Assembly (NCBI RefSeq): GCF_002127325.2
Contig: NC_035443.2
Coordinates: 123,809,479-123,873,478, forward strand
Direction of reading: 5' to 3'
DNA: 64,000 bases
DNA from: Helianthus annuus
Lineage: Eukaryota > Streptophyta > Magnoliopsida > Asterales > Asteraceae
In this document: positions 20,812-31,177 of the stretch, piece by piece
How the letters are laid out: each line of letters begins with the position of its first letter
Numbering within the stretch: position 1 is the first letter of the stretch
The notes under the pieces: model-generated
The model's input: the letters and a program-made list of their open reading frames with translations, nothing else
What the model was told of the DNA's origin: nothing
Databases searched by the model: none
Translations under genes and position numbers: made by a program

Positions 20812-21850
20812 CTTGATGTGTGCGTGTGAGGTTATATTTTTAAGTATATTTTTAGCTCTTTTTACTCGCAATCAAGTTTTAGATTTATAAAACACGATAT
20901 TCTAGTATCACTCTGCACACACGATAGGGCAAGTGCACCCATCGCGGACGTAGTATAGTGATGGTAAGATACCGAGGTTGTACAAGGACACAAGAGCTTT
21001 TAATACCGGCTTATCGTTAACGTCTAATCGAACCAAACTTTGATGAAAACGTTTTTAAAGCTAGAAAAAGATAAAATAATAAAGAAAAATAAAATATAAG
21101 GAAAAACAAATAGACAAGAAGGAATCACTTGGTTCCAACTCCTCTTTTAAGTATCCTTTAGTGATTTCCGCACTTTAAGTTATAGTAGTAGGCCCCTCTT
21201 TTGAAGGCGACGTTACCCTCAACCTATTGATTTGAGTCAGCAGGGATACAGTCCCGCAAGGTCGGTTTAAAGTTTAAATAGTAGTTTATAAATAAGTGAT
21301 TCAAGCGTTTCTTACTTCTCCCGCGGGGGTTAAGACCGTCCGCTCGTGAAGTCCTACTAAGCTTGAACCAGGTTCTCGCAGGATATATACACTAAACGAG
21401 ACATACAATTTACCCAACCCCCTTCTAACCCCCTTCCAGGCAATTAACGTGCTTTATATAGACCGTAAAGACATGAATATGTGAATCAACAACAGATGAA
21501 GAATGATTAGATAAATTCGCCTTCAATATAAAAACTAGTTATTAAAGTCATTAATACATACCCAATTAAAAAGGAGCCAAAGATTGGAATTCAAAAAGAA
21601 ATACATAAAAGATTTGTCTTCACCAAGTGATGTAAGAGTTTAGCCAAGCATGGCCTTTATTTAACAAAGACTCTTACGATCGATCTTGGATCCCGAGACT
21701 ACTACACACTCTAAATGATGGAAGATGGATGATGGTGGCGGAGTGGTGGAGTGGTGTCAAGTGAGAGAGAAGTGGTTTGCCAAGGGATGGTTTGGAATGG
21801 AACCAAGCACCCCTATTTATAGTTGAAATCAGAAGCTTTAGCACGGTCCG
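20812..21850 (-). repeat. LTR-like unit, copy B, cut by the Athila insertion
   Basis: Head-to-tail second copy of the unit at 17168-18429, adjoining it once the solo LTR is taken out. On the minus strand a clear TATAAATA (plus 21814-21821) is followed by GGGG-type leader sequence. The unit stops at 21850 where the Athila LTR begins. The part homologous to copy A's GC-rich region is lost except for AGCACGGTCCG. Confidence 0.6.
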
Positions 21851-23259
21851 TGATACGTGGTTGAAAACCGGTGTTCGTTAGTGTATAACTTGATGCTTTT
21901 ACATAAGTTTTAATTTCGGATAGCCTACTTTTAATCAAAAATGTGTTTTGCAGGTTTGATGGAGTTTAAGGAGCTTTTCGGGAGCTTTACGAGTCATCGG
22001 GTCGAAAACCGGGGCACCGGGACGCGTTACGGATCAACCGGGAGTGTGAAAAGTGAATTTTGGAGAAATGGAGAGGGAGAGCCCATCGCCGACGGGTCCC
22101 AGGCCGTCGGCGACGCCCTCTAAAAAAGCCCGTCAGCCAAACAATCCTTAGACAGACCAATAGGCCGTCGGCCACAGTTCAATTATTGGGAACCCGTCAG
22201 CGACGGGGTGGGACCCGTCGGCGACGGGCAGTGGATTACATGAACGCGAAAAATTGGTCTTTGGTTGTTGGAAACGATTACAATTGGTTGGGGAGCCATT
22301 TAACTCGGGAGTTACACTTAGTTTGAGTTTTGAATCTCAAATCTTGGAGCCTAATACCACCAAGCATTCATTACCAACAATCACCATCCATCTCTACCAT
22401 ACCTATCATCCCGAATTACAATCAAGAACCATCATCAATCATTCGCAATCACCAATCCATACAAACCCTAATAATCACCATCAATCTTTCCACCATTATC
22501 CTTCACCAAACCTTAAACATCCATCAATCCTCCATTGCTCAAGCTTCGAGATGACTTCATTCAAGTTCCAAGCATCCGGTGTTCAAGCTTCTTCAACCAT
22601 GAGCGGCTAATCACCTTGGTTTCACCCCGGTGTAGGTAGTTGTTTAATTTAGGGTTTCAAAATGTTTCTTGCTTCAACTTTGTGACAAATTGTGTTTGAT
22701 TTTTGAAACCATTGACAATAGTTTACATTTGTTTCGTATTCGTAAATTGTCGAATGATGTTAAAAGTTATGACTTTACGAAATGGTTTTGTGTAGTTATG
22801 CATTGTCGTGGTTAGGTTTTACTTGTGTTGATTACAAAGTGTATTCTTGTCTGTTTTTCGAAACGTTGATAGTTATTGGCACCTAAGTCACGACACACTA
22901 AATCCGCTAATCGTACGTAATTGAGTTGAATCTAAAAACTTGTAGAAACCGTAGGTTGGCAATTACCGAAACTGGGTGTGAACCCTTTTTATTATTATTG
23001 TTTAGTAATCAAGTTTTCTTGCATTTGTTAATCATTAGGCTTTATTCAGTTAAACCAATTCACTTAGTTTAAATTCATATCTTTCAACAAAACAAAAATA
23101 CAAGAATATCATAGCAAGCTTCATAATTTGTGACACTTTCGCATCCACTCGCAAACCACATACTCTTTGTGGTTCGACCCCTTGCTACCACTAACTATTT
23201 GTTAAGGGTAATTTGGGCATATAAATATTATCTTTGACCGGAGCGCGACACTTCGATCA
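21851..23259 (+). repeat. Athila 5' LTR, 1,409 bp
   Basis: Starts TGATACGTGGTTGAAAACCG and ends CTTCGATCA, giving short TGAT/ATCA inverted ends. It carries a GC-rich block at 22080-22232 with words such as CGCCGACGGG, CCGTCGGCGACG and CCGTCGGCGACGGG. It ends with the CACATACTCTTTGTGGTTCG-type sequence near 23157. Open frames inside it have no domain and are not called. Confidence 0.85.
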
Positions 23260-23264
23260 AATTT

Positions 23265-23282
23265 TGGCGCCGTTGCTGGGGA
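23265..23282 (+). promoter_or_regulatory. Primer binding site, tRNA-Asp type
   Basis: TGGCGCCGTTGCTGGGGA lies 5 nt after the LTR end. It closely matches the primer site usual in Athila elements and assigned to tRNA-Asp. Confidence 0.8.
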
Positions 23283-23416
23283 GTGCGTGCGTTTTGTGTT
23301 TGGATTATTGTTTAAATTTTCGTGATTAACTATTTAATTTGCATAGTTCTTTTCTTGTACTTTGTCTTTTTCCTTGTTACACGGGGTGTGTTACTTGTGC
23401 AGGTTAGAGGTAGTGC

Positions 23417-25720
23417 ATGCATACGCGGAACTCCGGGAGGACTTCACCATTAGTCTACGAACCGGAAATCGAAAGAGTTGCAAGAAGAAATCTAGCAAGC
23501 CGATTGGAAGCAACACTTGCTTCTAATCAAACCAATCAAAGACCACAACTCACACCGACCATTGAAACCGATTCAATGGCAAACCAAAACTCAAACCAAA
23601 ACCAAAACCCGAACCAATTCCAATACCGAAGCAACTTCAATCCTGCTCAAAATGTTCAACCTATACCTCAAGAGCGACTGGGTGGTAATAACAACAATGG
23701 ACCACCCACACCACCTTTCCAAAACCAAAATCCCAACAACACCCAAAGAACACCCCAACAACAAAACCTTCATCGACAAACTTCCTTACCCCTCAACCTT
23801 GATGACCGGAATGTCAATTCTGACCGTCGAGGCAACCGAGATCGTGGCAATCCCGCGAACGAAGACCCATTCTTCAACATAGACGATTTGAGGAATGCCA
23901 TCCCCGATGACGAACCATATAGTGTTCCCGGTTATCAATCGCCGGAACATGTGAGTGTGCATACGGAAAATTCGGACGATGGGGGATACTATGATGATCG
24001 GGTGAATGATGACGAAGATTGGGGGTATGTGAATCAAGGTAATGTCTACAATGCAAGAGGGTTTGAAGACGATGAGTTTGGCTATCAAAACGCCAACTTT
24101 GTGGGGAACGATGGCTACGGGTATGGGGATAGGAGAAATGATGGTTACGAAAACAACCGCCAACCACGGAATAACAACCAAAGGAACCAGAATGATGGGT
24201 TTTACAACAACAACAACAATGCTAACCCTAACCGGATTCCTCATTTCGTGGGAGGGGGTAACCAAAGGGGTAACCAAGGTGGAAACCGAAGAGATGATAG
24301 AAGAGGTGATAGAAGGGACAATCGAAGACCGGTTGATCAAGAAGTTAACGGTCCGCATCATCGTCAACGAGTGAATGACCGTTTCCGACCGGTGGTCACC
24401 GACAATGACTCACCGATTGTTTGTGAAAGAAGGATGTTCGATTGCAAACCCCACTACATCAATATACTTCCCCACTTTAATGGGAGGTCTAATGATGAGT
24501 CGTACATGCATTTGGCGGAGTTCTCTTCCATTTGTAATACTATCGGGGGGCACAACTTCGCATTGGAGGAAGTCAAGCTTCGATTATTCCAGTTTTCGCT
24601 AAAGGACAAGGCGAAGCAATGGTTTCTTTCACTTCTGGCGAATAGTATCCGGATATAGGGCGAGATGCAACAAGTCTTTTTGGATGAATACTATTCGATG
24701 GCGAAGACCGATGACACAAGGGATGAAATAAGGTTGTTTCGGCAATTATCGAGTGAACCGTTGCATGAAGCATTCACTCGATACATGGAGTTGATTCGGA
24801 AATGCCCACATCACCAAATAGAAAAGTGGGAATTGGTGAAATGTTTTGTACGGGGTTTGGATGATGTGACGTGGAATCGCCTCGAGTCAACGATCAACGG
24901 GACTCTATTGAGCAATCATGAAGATGATGATTGGGAATTTCTCGAGCGAATGAGCAAGCGGTCGAAGGAAAAGGAATCGGCTGATAGAGCCAAGAAACAT
25001 CTCGTTTCCCGATCACTTCCCAATCTTGATTCTAAGGATCAGATTTCTACTTTAGAACGGGAAATGGCTCGTATAAAAAAGAAGGAGGTGAACGCAGTAC
25101 AATTTGCGGTGTGTGAAGAGTGTGGAGATATCGGTCATAGAACCGAGCAATGTTCAACGGGGCCGAGTGATTACACCGAGGAGGTAAACCAAGTGTATGG
25201 AGATCGAAAGCAATATGACATGAATTCCAACACTTACCATCCGGGTTTGAGAAATCACCCTAACTTCCGGTATGGTAACACCTCGAATCAAATGAACCCG
25301 AACTTTCAATCGGGAAATCAAGGTGGGTCCTCGTATAACAATCATTAAGGTGGTAACCAAGGGGGTTACCAAAGGAATTACAATCAAGGGGGTAACCATG
25401 GGTATCAAAGCCGCGAAAGCAACTATCAACGGGGTTACAACCAAAGTGGAAATGGGGGTGGTGCATCAAACTCCCAAGGTGATGATTCGATTAATTCGAA
25501 ATTTGATGCTATCATGAATGCTGTGAGTACTCTTACTAATTCACACCAAGTGTTCAAAGCCGAAGTGAGGAAAGAGTTTAAAGTGAGGGATAAATCTCAA
25601 AAGGCATTAGAGAAGCAAGTGGGGCAACTTGACCAAGAGATAGCTCAAATTCGTGGAAGTGGAGGAAGACTCCCAAGCGACACCAATGTGAACCTTAAGC
25701 ATCAAGGGTCAAACTCGAAG
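23417..25720 (+). pseudogene. gag: Athila gag (capsid/nucleocapsid), two stops
   Basis: The frame opens at ATG 23417 (MHTRNSGRTS), 13 nt after an acceptor-like TTGTGCAG. The N-terminal 310 codons are rich in Asn, Gln, Arg and Gly. A Retrotrans_gag-type capsid core follows (ILPHFNGRSNDE then KDKAKQWFLSL, about 24465-24630). An in-frame TAG at 24656 interrupts it, and the frame resumes with EMQQVFLDEYYS. The zinc knuckle CEECGDIGHRTEQC (CX2CX4HX4C) lies near 25110-25155. A second stop, TAA at 25346, falls in an Asn/Gly-rich stretch. Both stops are in the original frame with no frameshift. The product would assemble virus-like particles, but this copy cannot make it. Confidence 0.85.
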
Positions 25721-26563
25721 AACATGAACAAGGTACCAATTAATAAAATTACCTTACGTAGCGGTCAAGTTGTAGATGTTAGTGAGGATGAGAATGAGGA
25801 TGGTCAAACGGGTCAAAACAAAAATGATTTAAAAAAGAATAATAACACTCCCGTTGTGACCATACCCGTCCCCAAGGCTAAGGAAAAGGGTGTGGAGGCT
25901 AATACCGCCCCTTATCCCGAAGCATTGAAGGGACCCGTGAAGAAAGTTGTAAAGAAAAGAGGTCCACAACAAGAAGAGTTGTTGGAAATTTTCAAACAAG
26001 TAAAAATTAATTTACCTCTTTTGGATGCAATCAAACAAGTACCGTCTTATGCTAAGTACTTGAAAGAATTGTGTACCCAGAAACGAACTCATAAATTTCC
26101 TAAAAAATTAGATTTAACCGAAAATGTGAGTTCGATTCTTTTGGGTGCACTTCCACCTAAGCTCCAACATCCGGGTGCGCCTATCATTTCAATTCAAGTA
26201 GGCGACTTTAAAATCAACCAGGAACTTCTAGATCTTGGTGCTAGCGTGTGCATTCTACCGGGTAGTTTGTATGACCAATACATGTTTGGTACACTTCAGT
26301 CGTCAAACACCACTCTGGTGTTAGCCGATTTGACACCCAAATTACCCCGTGGAATTGTTTCGGATGTGATAGTAAAAATCAAGTATTTTTACTATCCGGT
26401 GGACTTTTTGGTACTTGATTATGTGGCTAAGGACCCAACCAAGCAACCTACGGTGATTTTGGGCTGACCGTTCTTAGCAACCACAAATTCTCAAATTGAT
26501 TGCAAAACAGGAACGGTTGACATGACATTTGGAAACCGAAGGTTGAGGTTGCATTTTTTTCCG
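25721..26563 (+). pseudogene. pol: Athila protease region, stop and frameshift
   Basis: The gag frame runs on with no gap. The retropepsin motif LLDLGASVCILPGSLY (about 26226-26275) is the DLGA form common in Athila, and VILG closes the domain. A TGA at 26465 replaces the residue after ILG, where the family has Arg. The frame continues for about 30 codons and then is lost near the T-run at 26553-26559. The downstream polymerase lies in the +2 frame relative to it, so a one-base indel has occurred there. Confidence 0.82.
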
Positions 26564-28400
26564 GACTTATGAACCCTCCAGTTGATGATGAATGCTATAT
26601 GGCGGACATTGTTGACACGTGTATACCTCTTTGCGACACAGTCGTGGATAGGGAAAACACAATGGAGGATTGTTATATGTTTCACAGGTCACAGGTGGAG
26701 ATGGATAAGAGCATAGACGAGGAGGTGAAAAGTTTGGAGGTGCTTGCCGTTAGAGAGGGAAAACCGACATGGACGCACGAAGTTGAGAGTTTACCGGAGA
26801 GCATTGACACTAAATTGAAGCCGTCATTAGTAGAGCCTCCAGAGGTTGAGTTGAAGGCATTGCCGAAGCATCTCAAGTATGCTTATGTTGGTAAAGGCAA
26901 TACACCTCCGGTTATTATTGCATCAAACTTAAACGTGGAGCAAGAGGAGAAATTGATGGGTGTTTTGGTCACCAATCGGGCGATGATTGGATGGACCATT
27001 GCTGATTTGAAGGGTATTAGTCCCCCAGTGGTGATGCACAAAATCATCACGGAAGAGAATGCGACTCCCGTCCAAGATGCACAACGGAGATTAAATCCGA
27101 ATATGCGGGAGGTGGTGAAAAAGGAAGTGCTGAAATTGCTTGATGCGGGTATCATTTATCCGATCTCGGATAGCCAATGGGTGAGCCCAACGCAGACGGT
27201 TCCAAAGAAAGCGGGTATACAAGTCGTCAAAAATGACGCAGGTGAAGAGGTAGCCACTCAGCCGGTAACCGGGTGGCGAATTTGTATTGATTATAGGAAG
27301 TTGAATACCGCAACTTCCAAAGATCATTTTCCCTTACAGTTCATTGATCAAATTGTTGAGAAATTATCGGGGCAACAATTTTATTGCTTCTTAGATGGCT
27401 ATTCTGGTTATAACCAAATTGCCATCCATCCAGAAGATCAATCAAAGACCACATTTACTTGCCCCTACGGCACCTTCGCATTTAGGTGAATGCCGTTTGG
27501 ATTATGTAACGCCCCCGCCACCTTCCAAAGGTGTATGATGAGTATCTTTTCAGATATGGTGGGGAAGTCTTTGGAAATTTTCATGGATGATTTCTCAATT
27601 TTTAGGTCATCATTTAAGGCTTGTTTGGACCAACTAGACAAAGTATTAAAAAGGTGTGTCGAAACTAGTTTGGTCTTGAGTTGGGAAAAGAGCCATTTTA
27701 TGGTTCAAGAGGGAATCGTGTTGGGACACGTGGTGTCAAGTCGTGGGATAGAGGTTGATCGTGCAAAGGTACAAGTTATATCTACTTTGCCGTATCCCAC
27801 GAGTGTTAAAGGTGTTAGGTCATTCTTAGGTCATGCATGTTTTTATCGACGGTTTATTAAGGGTTTTAGTGATATAACCAAGCCTTTATGTAACTTATTG
27901 TTAAAAGATCAACCGTTTGATTTTAATGAAAATTGTCAAAACACATTTAACAAGTTAAAAGAAAAATTAGTTGACGCCCCAATCTTGCAATCGCCAAATT
28001 GGTATTTACCCTTTGAAATTATGTGCGATGCAAGTGATTATGCGGTGGGGGCCGTGTTGGGACAATGGGTTGACAAGAAACCCGTTGCCATATACTATGC
28101 GAGTAAGACTCTTTTGGATGCACAATTGAATTACACCACCACCGAAAAAGAGCTACTCGCGGAGGTATATGCATTAGATAAATTTCGGTCATACATATGG
28201 GGTAGTAAAGTGATTATTTATTCTGACTACACTGCTGTTAGGTACCTCATGGAGAAGAAAGATGCTAAACCGAGATTGATCCGATGGGTATTGTTGCTCC
28301 AAGAGTTTGATTTGGAGATACCGGACAAAAAGGGTACCGAGAATGTGGTAGCGGACCATTTGTCCCGATTGATGGTCGAGGAGGATCCTAAATCATTAGA
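26564..28400 (+). pseudogene. pol: Athila reverse transcriptase and RNase H, one stop
   Basis: The linker (NPPVDDECYMAD) leads into RT with GWRICIDYRKLN, HFPLQFIDQ, YNQIAIHPEDQ and [16 protein letters not shown]; the catalytic box is FMDDFSIF (about 27580). RNase H follows with [30 protein letters not shown] and [12 protein letters not shown] (to about 28370). A TGA at 27487 interrupts the motif just before MPFGL, again where Arg is expected. Apart from this stop the motifs are well preserved, so loss of function looks recent relative to the substitutions elsewhere. Confidence 0.9.
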
Positions 28401-29763
28401 GATCAATGAGTCTTTTCCCGATGAACATATTATGAAATTAGATAAGTTGCCATGGTATGCTAACATTGTGAATTATCTTGTTACAGGTGATTTACAGACA
28501 CATTGGGATAGATGGAAGAGGCAACATTTCATGTCTCAAATCAAGTATTATTGGTTGGAAGAACCGCACTTGTGGAAAGAGTGTGCGGATCAAGTGATTA
28601 GAAGATGCATAGACGATGAGGAAATTCCAAGCGTGTTGCAGCATCTACATTCGATTGCGCGTGGTGGCCATTTTAGTGGCCACAAAATGGGTCATAAAGT
28701 GTTGAATAGTGGTCTTTATTGGCCAACTATTTTTAAAGATGCAAATGAGTTTTCCAAAATTTTTATAGAGTGTCAAAAACTAGGGGGTATTTCAAAAATG
28801 GATGAGATGCCCATGCAACCAATCCTCGTAGTCGACATTTTCGATGTGTGGGGTACTGATTTCATGCGCCCATTCCCCAATTCTTATGGCAATTTGTATA
28901 TCTTGGTGGCCGTTGACTACGTGTCAAAGTGGGTCGAAGCAATGGCTACCAAGACGAACGACCATTCCGTAGTTTGTAATTTTGTTCAAACCAATATTTT
29001 CTCAAGGTTTGGGATTCCTCGTGTCATCATAAGTGATGGAGGATCTCATTTTAAAACTTTTAGGTTTGGGAAACTTCTAAAACGGTTTGGTGTTGACCAT
29101 AGAATTGCTACCCCCTATCACCCGCAAACAAGCGGGCAAGTTGAGGTGTCAAATAGGCAAATCAAAGAGATTTTGCAAAAGACCGTGCGGGCGGACCGGA
29201 AGGATTGGTCAATTAAGTTGAACGATGCTTTATGGGCCTACCGTATGACACATAAGACACCCATTGGCACCACACCTTACTGATTGGTTTACGGTAAAAA
29301 TTGTCATTTGCCGGTGGAACTTGTGCATAAATCATTGTGGGCTATTAAAGAGGTTAATGTTCAATATGATAATGCAGGTAAGGAACGAAAACTTAAGCTT
29401 TGCGAGTTGGAGGAGTTAAGGGAAACGACATATGAATGTGCATCTAAATACAAGGATGGGATGAAGAAGGCGCATGATGCCAAGTTGAGGAAGAAAGAGT
29501 TCGAGATTAGGCAAAAAGTGTGGCTCTACAATTCGAAACTCAAATTCTTTCCCGGAAAGCTCCGAAGCAAATGGATGGGACCCTATGTTATCACCCGGGT
29601 CGGATAATTGGGTGATGTTACAATCGAGGACCCGAAGGATGGGTCACGGCAAACGGTAAATGGTCATTGGCTAAAACCGTTCCTCGAGGGTAATGAAAAA
29701 GTGGATGAAAACAAGGAATCAGTGAGCTTTGTGGTAAGCATTCCGGTTTATGAGGTCAAATGA
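28401..29763 (+). pseudogene. pol: Athila integrase, two stops and a lost zinc ligand
   Basis: The zinc-binding region reads [18 protein letters not shown], then FIECQKLGG. The first Cys of the HHCC set is replaced by Phe (F-I-E-C). The catalytic core keeps all three acids: D in VWGTDFM, D in ISDGGSHF and E in SGQVEVSNR. The [10 protein letters not shown] motif is present. TGA at 29281 precedes LVYGKNCHLPVE, and TAA at 29605 falls before LGDVTIED. The frame ends with TGA at 29761. There is no chromodomain, as expected for Athila. Confidence 0.88.
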
Positions 29764-29930
29764 AAAGGACCGGTAACGTTTTGTGTAAAGTTATGTATAA
29801 TTATTTAATTGTTTGAGTGCTTTGGATATAATTGTTTTCGTTTCATTCTAACCCCTTGTGATTGTGTGAAGTCCGGACATTCTGAACGAATCATGAAGAC
29901 GTAAGGTATGTTTTTAGACTTCGTTACGTG

Positions 29931-29973
29931 CATTGAGGACAGTACATGACTTTTCGGGGGGGGGGGGGGGGGG
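29931..29973 (+). repeat. Post-pol CATTGAGGAC motif and 16-G tract
   Basis: CATTGAGGACAGTACATGAC is followed by a long G homopolymer (about 29958-29973). The CATTGAGGAC word recurs twice before the end of the element (33660 and 33744) next to purine tracts. The exact G count may be unreliable in any assembly. Confidence 0.6.
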
Positions 29974-30149
29974 TAGGGCCGTTAACGGTTTGCGCGTTGT
30001 CAAATTTTAACTTATAAAAATTTACAAAAAGATTTTTAATAATTTTTAGGAATTTTGTTTGTATATAGCCCCTTTACAAAAAGTACATAATTTCTTCCCT
30101 ATTTTTTCAAAAAAAATAATAATTATAATAAAAAAATTATTGTTTTTTG

Positions 30150-30312
30150 AAAATGGGGAACCCGTCGCCGACGGGGTATAGCCCGTCCCGGACGACTTCT
30201 AGAAATGCCCGTCGGCCACCAAAACCCGTATCCAGCCACATAAGGCGTCGGCCAATCTCGAGAAAAAAGGTGCCAATCGCCGACGGGTTGTGGTTTCGTC
30301 TGCGTCGCTGAT
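30150..30312 (+). repeat. GC-rich CCGTCG/CGACGG block, diverged copy of the LTR block
   Basis: Words AACCCGTCGCCGACGGGG, GCCCGTC, TAGAAATGCCCGTCGGCCA and AATCGCCGACGGG occur in the same order and spacing style as in the LTR block at 22080-22232. The block lies between the end of pol and the downstream ORF. A transcript leader-like stretch follows (CCACCAAGAACCCTAAAACC). Confidence 0.65.
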
Positions 30313-31177
30313 TTGCTTTTAGGCATCCAAACTCGAACCAAAACTCTTTTCCACTCAACTAAACCCATTCCTAACACAACTTAACCCATAAACTCGAACC
30401 AAGGGTCCACTATCTGACCTATACGCATTCTAATCCACCAATATTCTGCATTCTCCATATCCATACATTACTCTCTCTCTCATGAAACTTCATCTTCTCC
30501 AAATTACCCACCAAGAACCCTAAAACCTTCAAATTCTCATAACTTCTTCAATTCTAAACCAAATCACCTAATTTTTGGGTCCATCTTGCGTGATTTTTCG
30601 AGAGGAACAAAACCCCCATCACGGTTTTCATCAATTCTTGCTAGTTTGCAAGATTTCTGGGCGTGTAATTTCGGGTTTTAGAAGGGGTGTTCATCAATTT
30701 GCTTGCTTTACATCTTTTTCTTAGTTCTTCTTGTTTACAACACTAAAGGTATGGATTTTACTCAAACTTATGCATGATTATCATATGTTAGTTGTTTTTC
30801 TTCCGAAATTTTAAACTTGTTAGTTTAAGAGTAGGTTGTTTAGACAATGTATGTTGATTTAACATGATTTTGAGTAAGATTAGTTGTTTTGGATGGAATT
30901 TGAGCATGTTATAACCATAGTGAAGTGATTACACTCGTTATTTACATGATTGAACATGAAGTTGATGTTGAACCTTGTTGAATTTATAAGAAATGGCGAG
31001 TTAACAAGTTAAATTGATAGGTATATGATAAAATGAGCGACTTTGGAAGTTTAAAAAGGCGATTTTGCATCTACTTGTTAATCAAAACTTCAACATCATA
31101 CATCATGTTCAAAGTTTAAGAAGCTATTAAAGGTTGGGGTTTATATTGATGCTTTGTTTGTTTTTGTGATTGTAGTT

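Noticed and set aside
22254..22610. 118-codon plus-strand frame in the Athila LTR
   Set aside because: It lies wholly in the 5' LTR, is low-complexity (His/Ser/Pro/Asn), overlaps other frames, and has no motif.
23786..24367. 193-codon minus-strand frame opposite gag
   Set aside because: It is a shadow of the Asn/Asp-rich gag coding strand, giving Ile/Val-rich nonsense.
29958..29973. Long G run as a functional G-quadruplex
   Set aside because: A single homopolymer whose length is easily mis-sequenced; nothing shows a defined quadruplex, so it is only noted with the post-pol motif.
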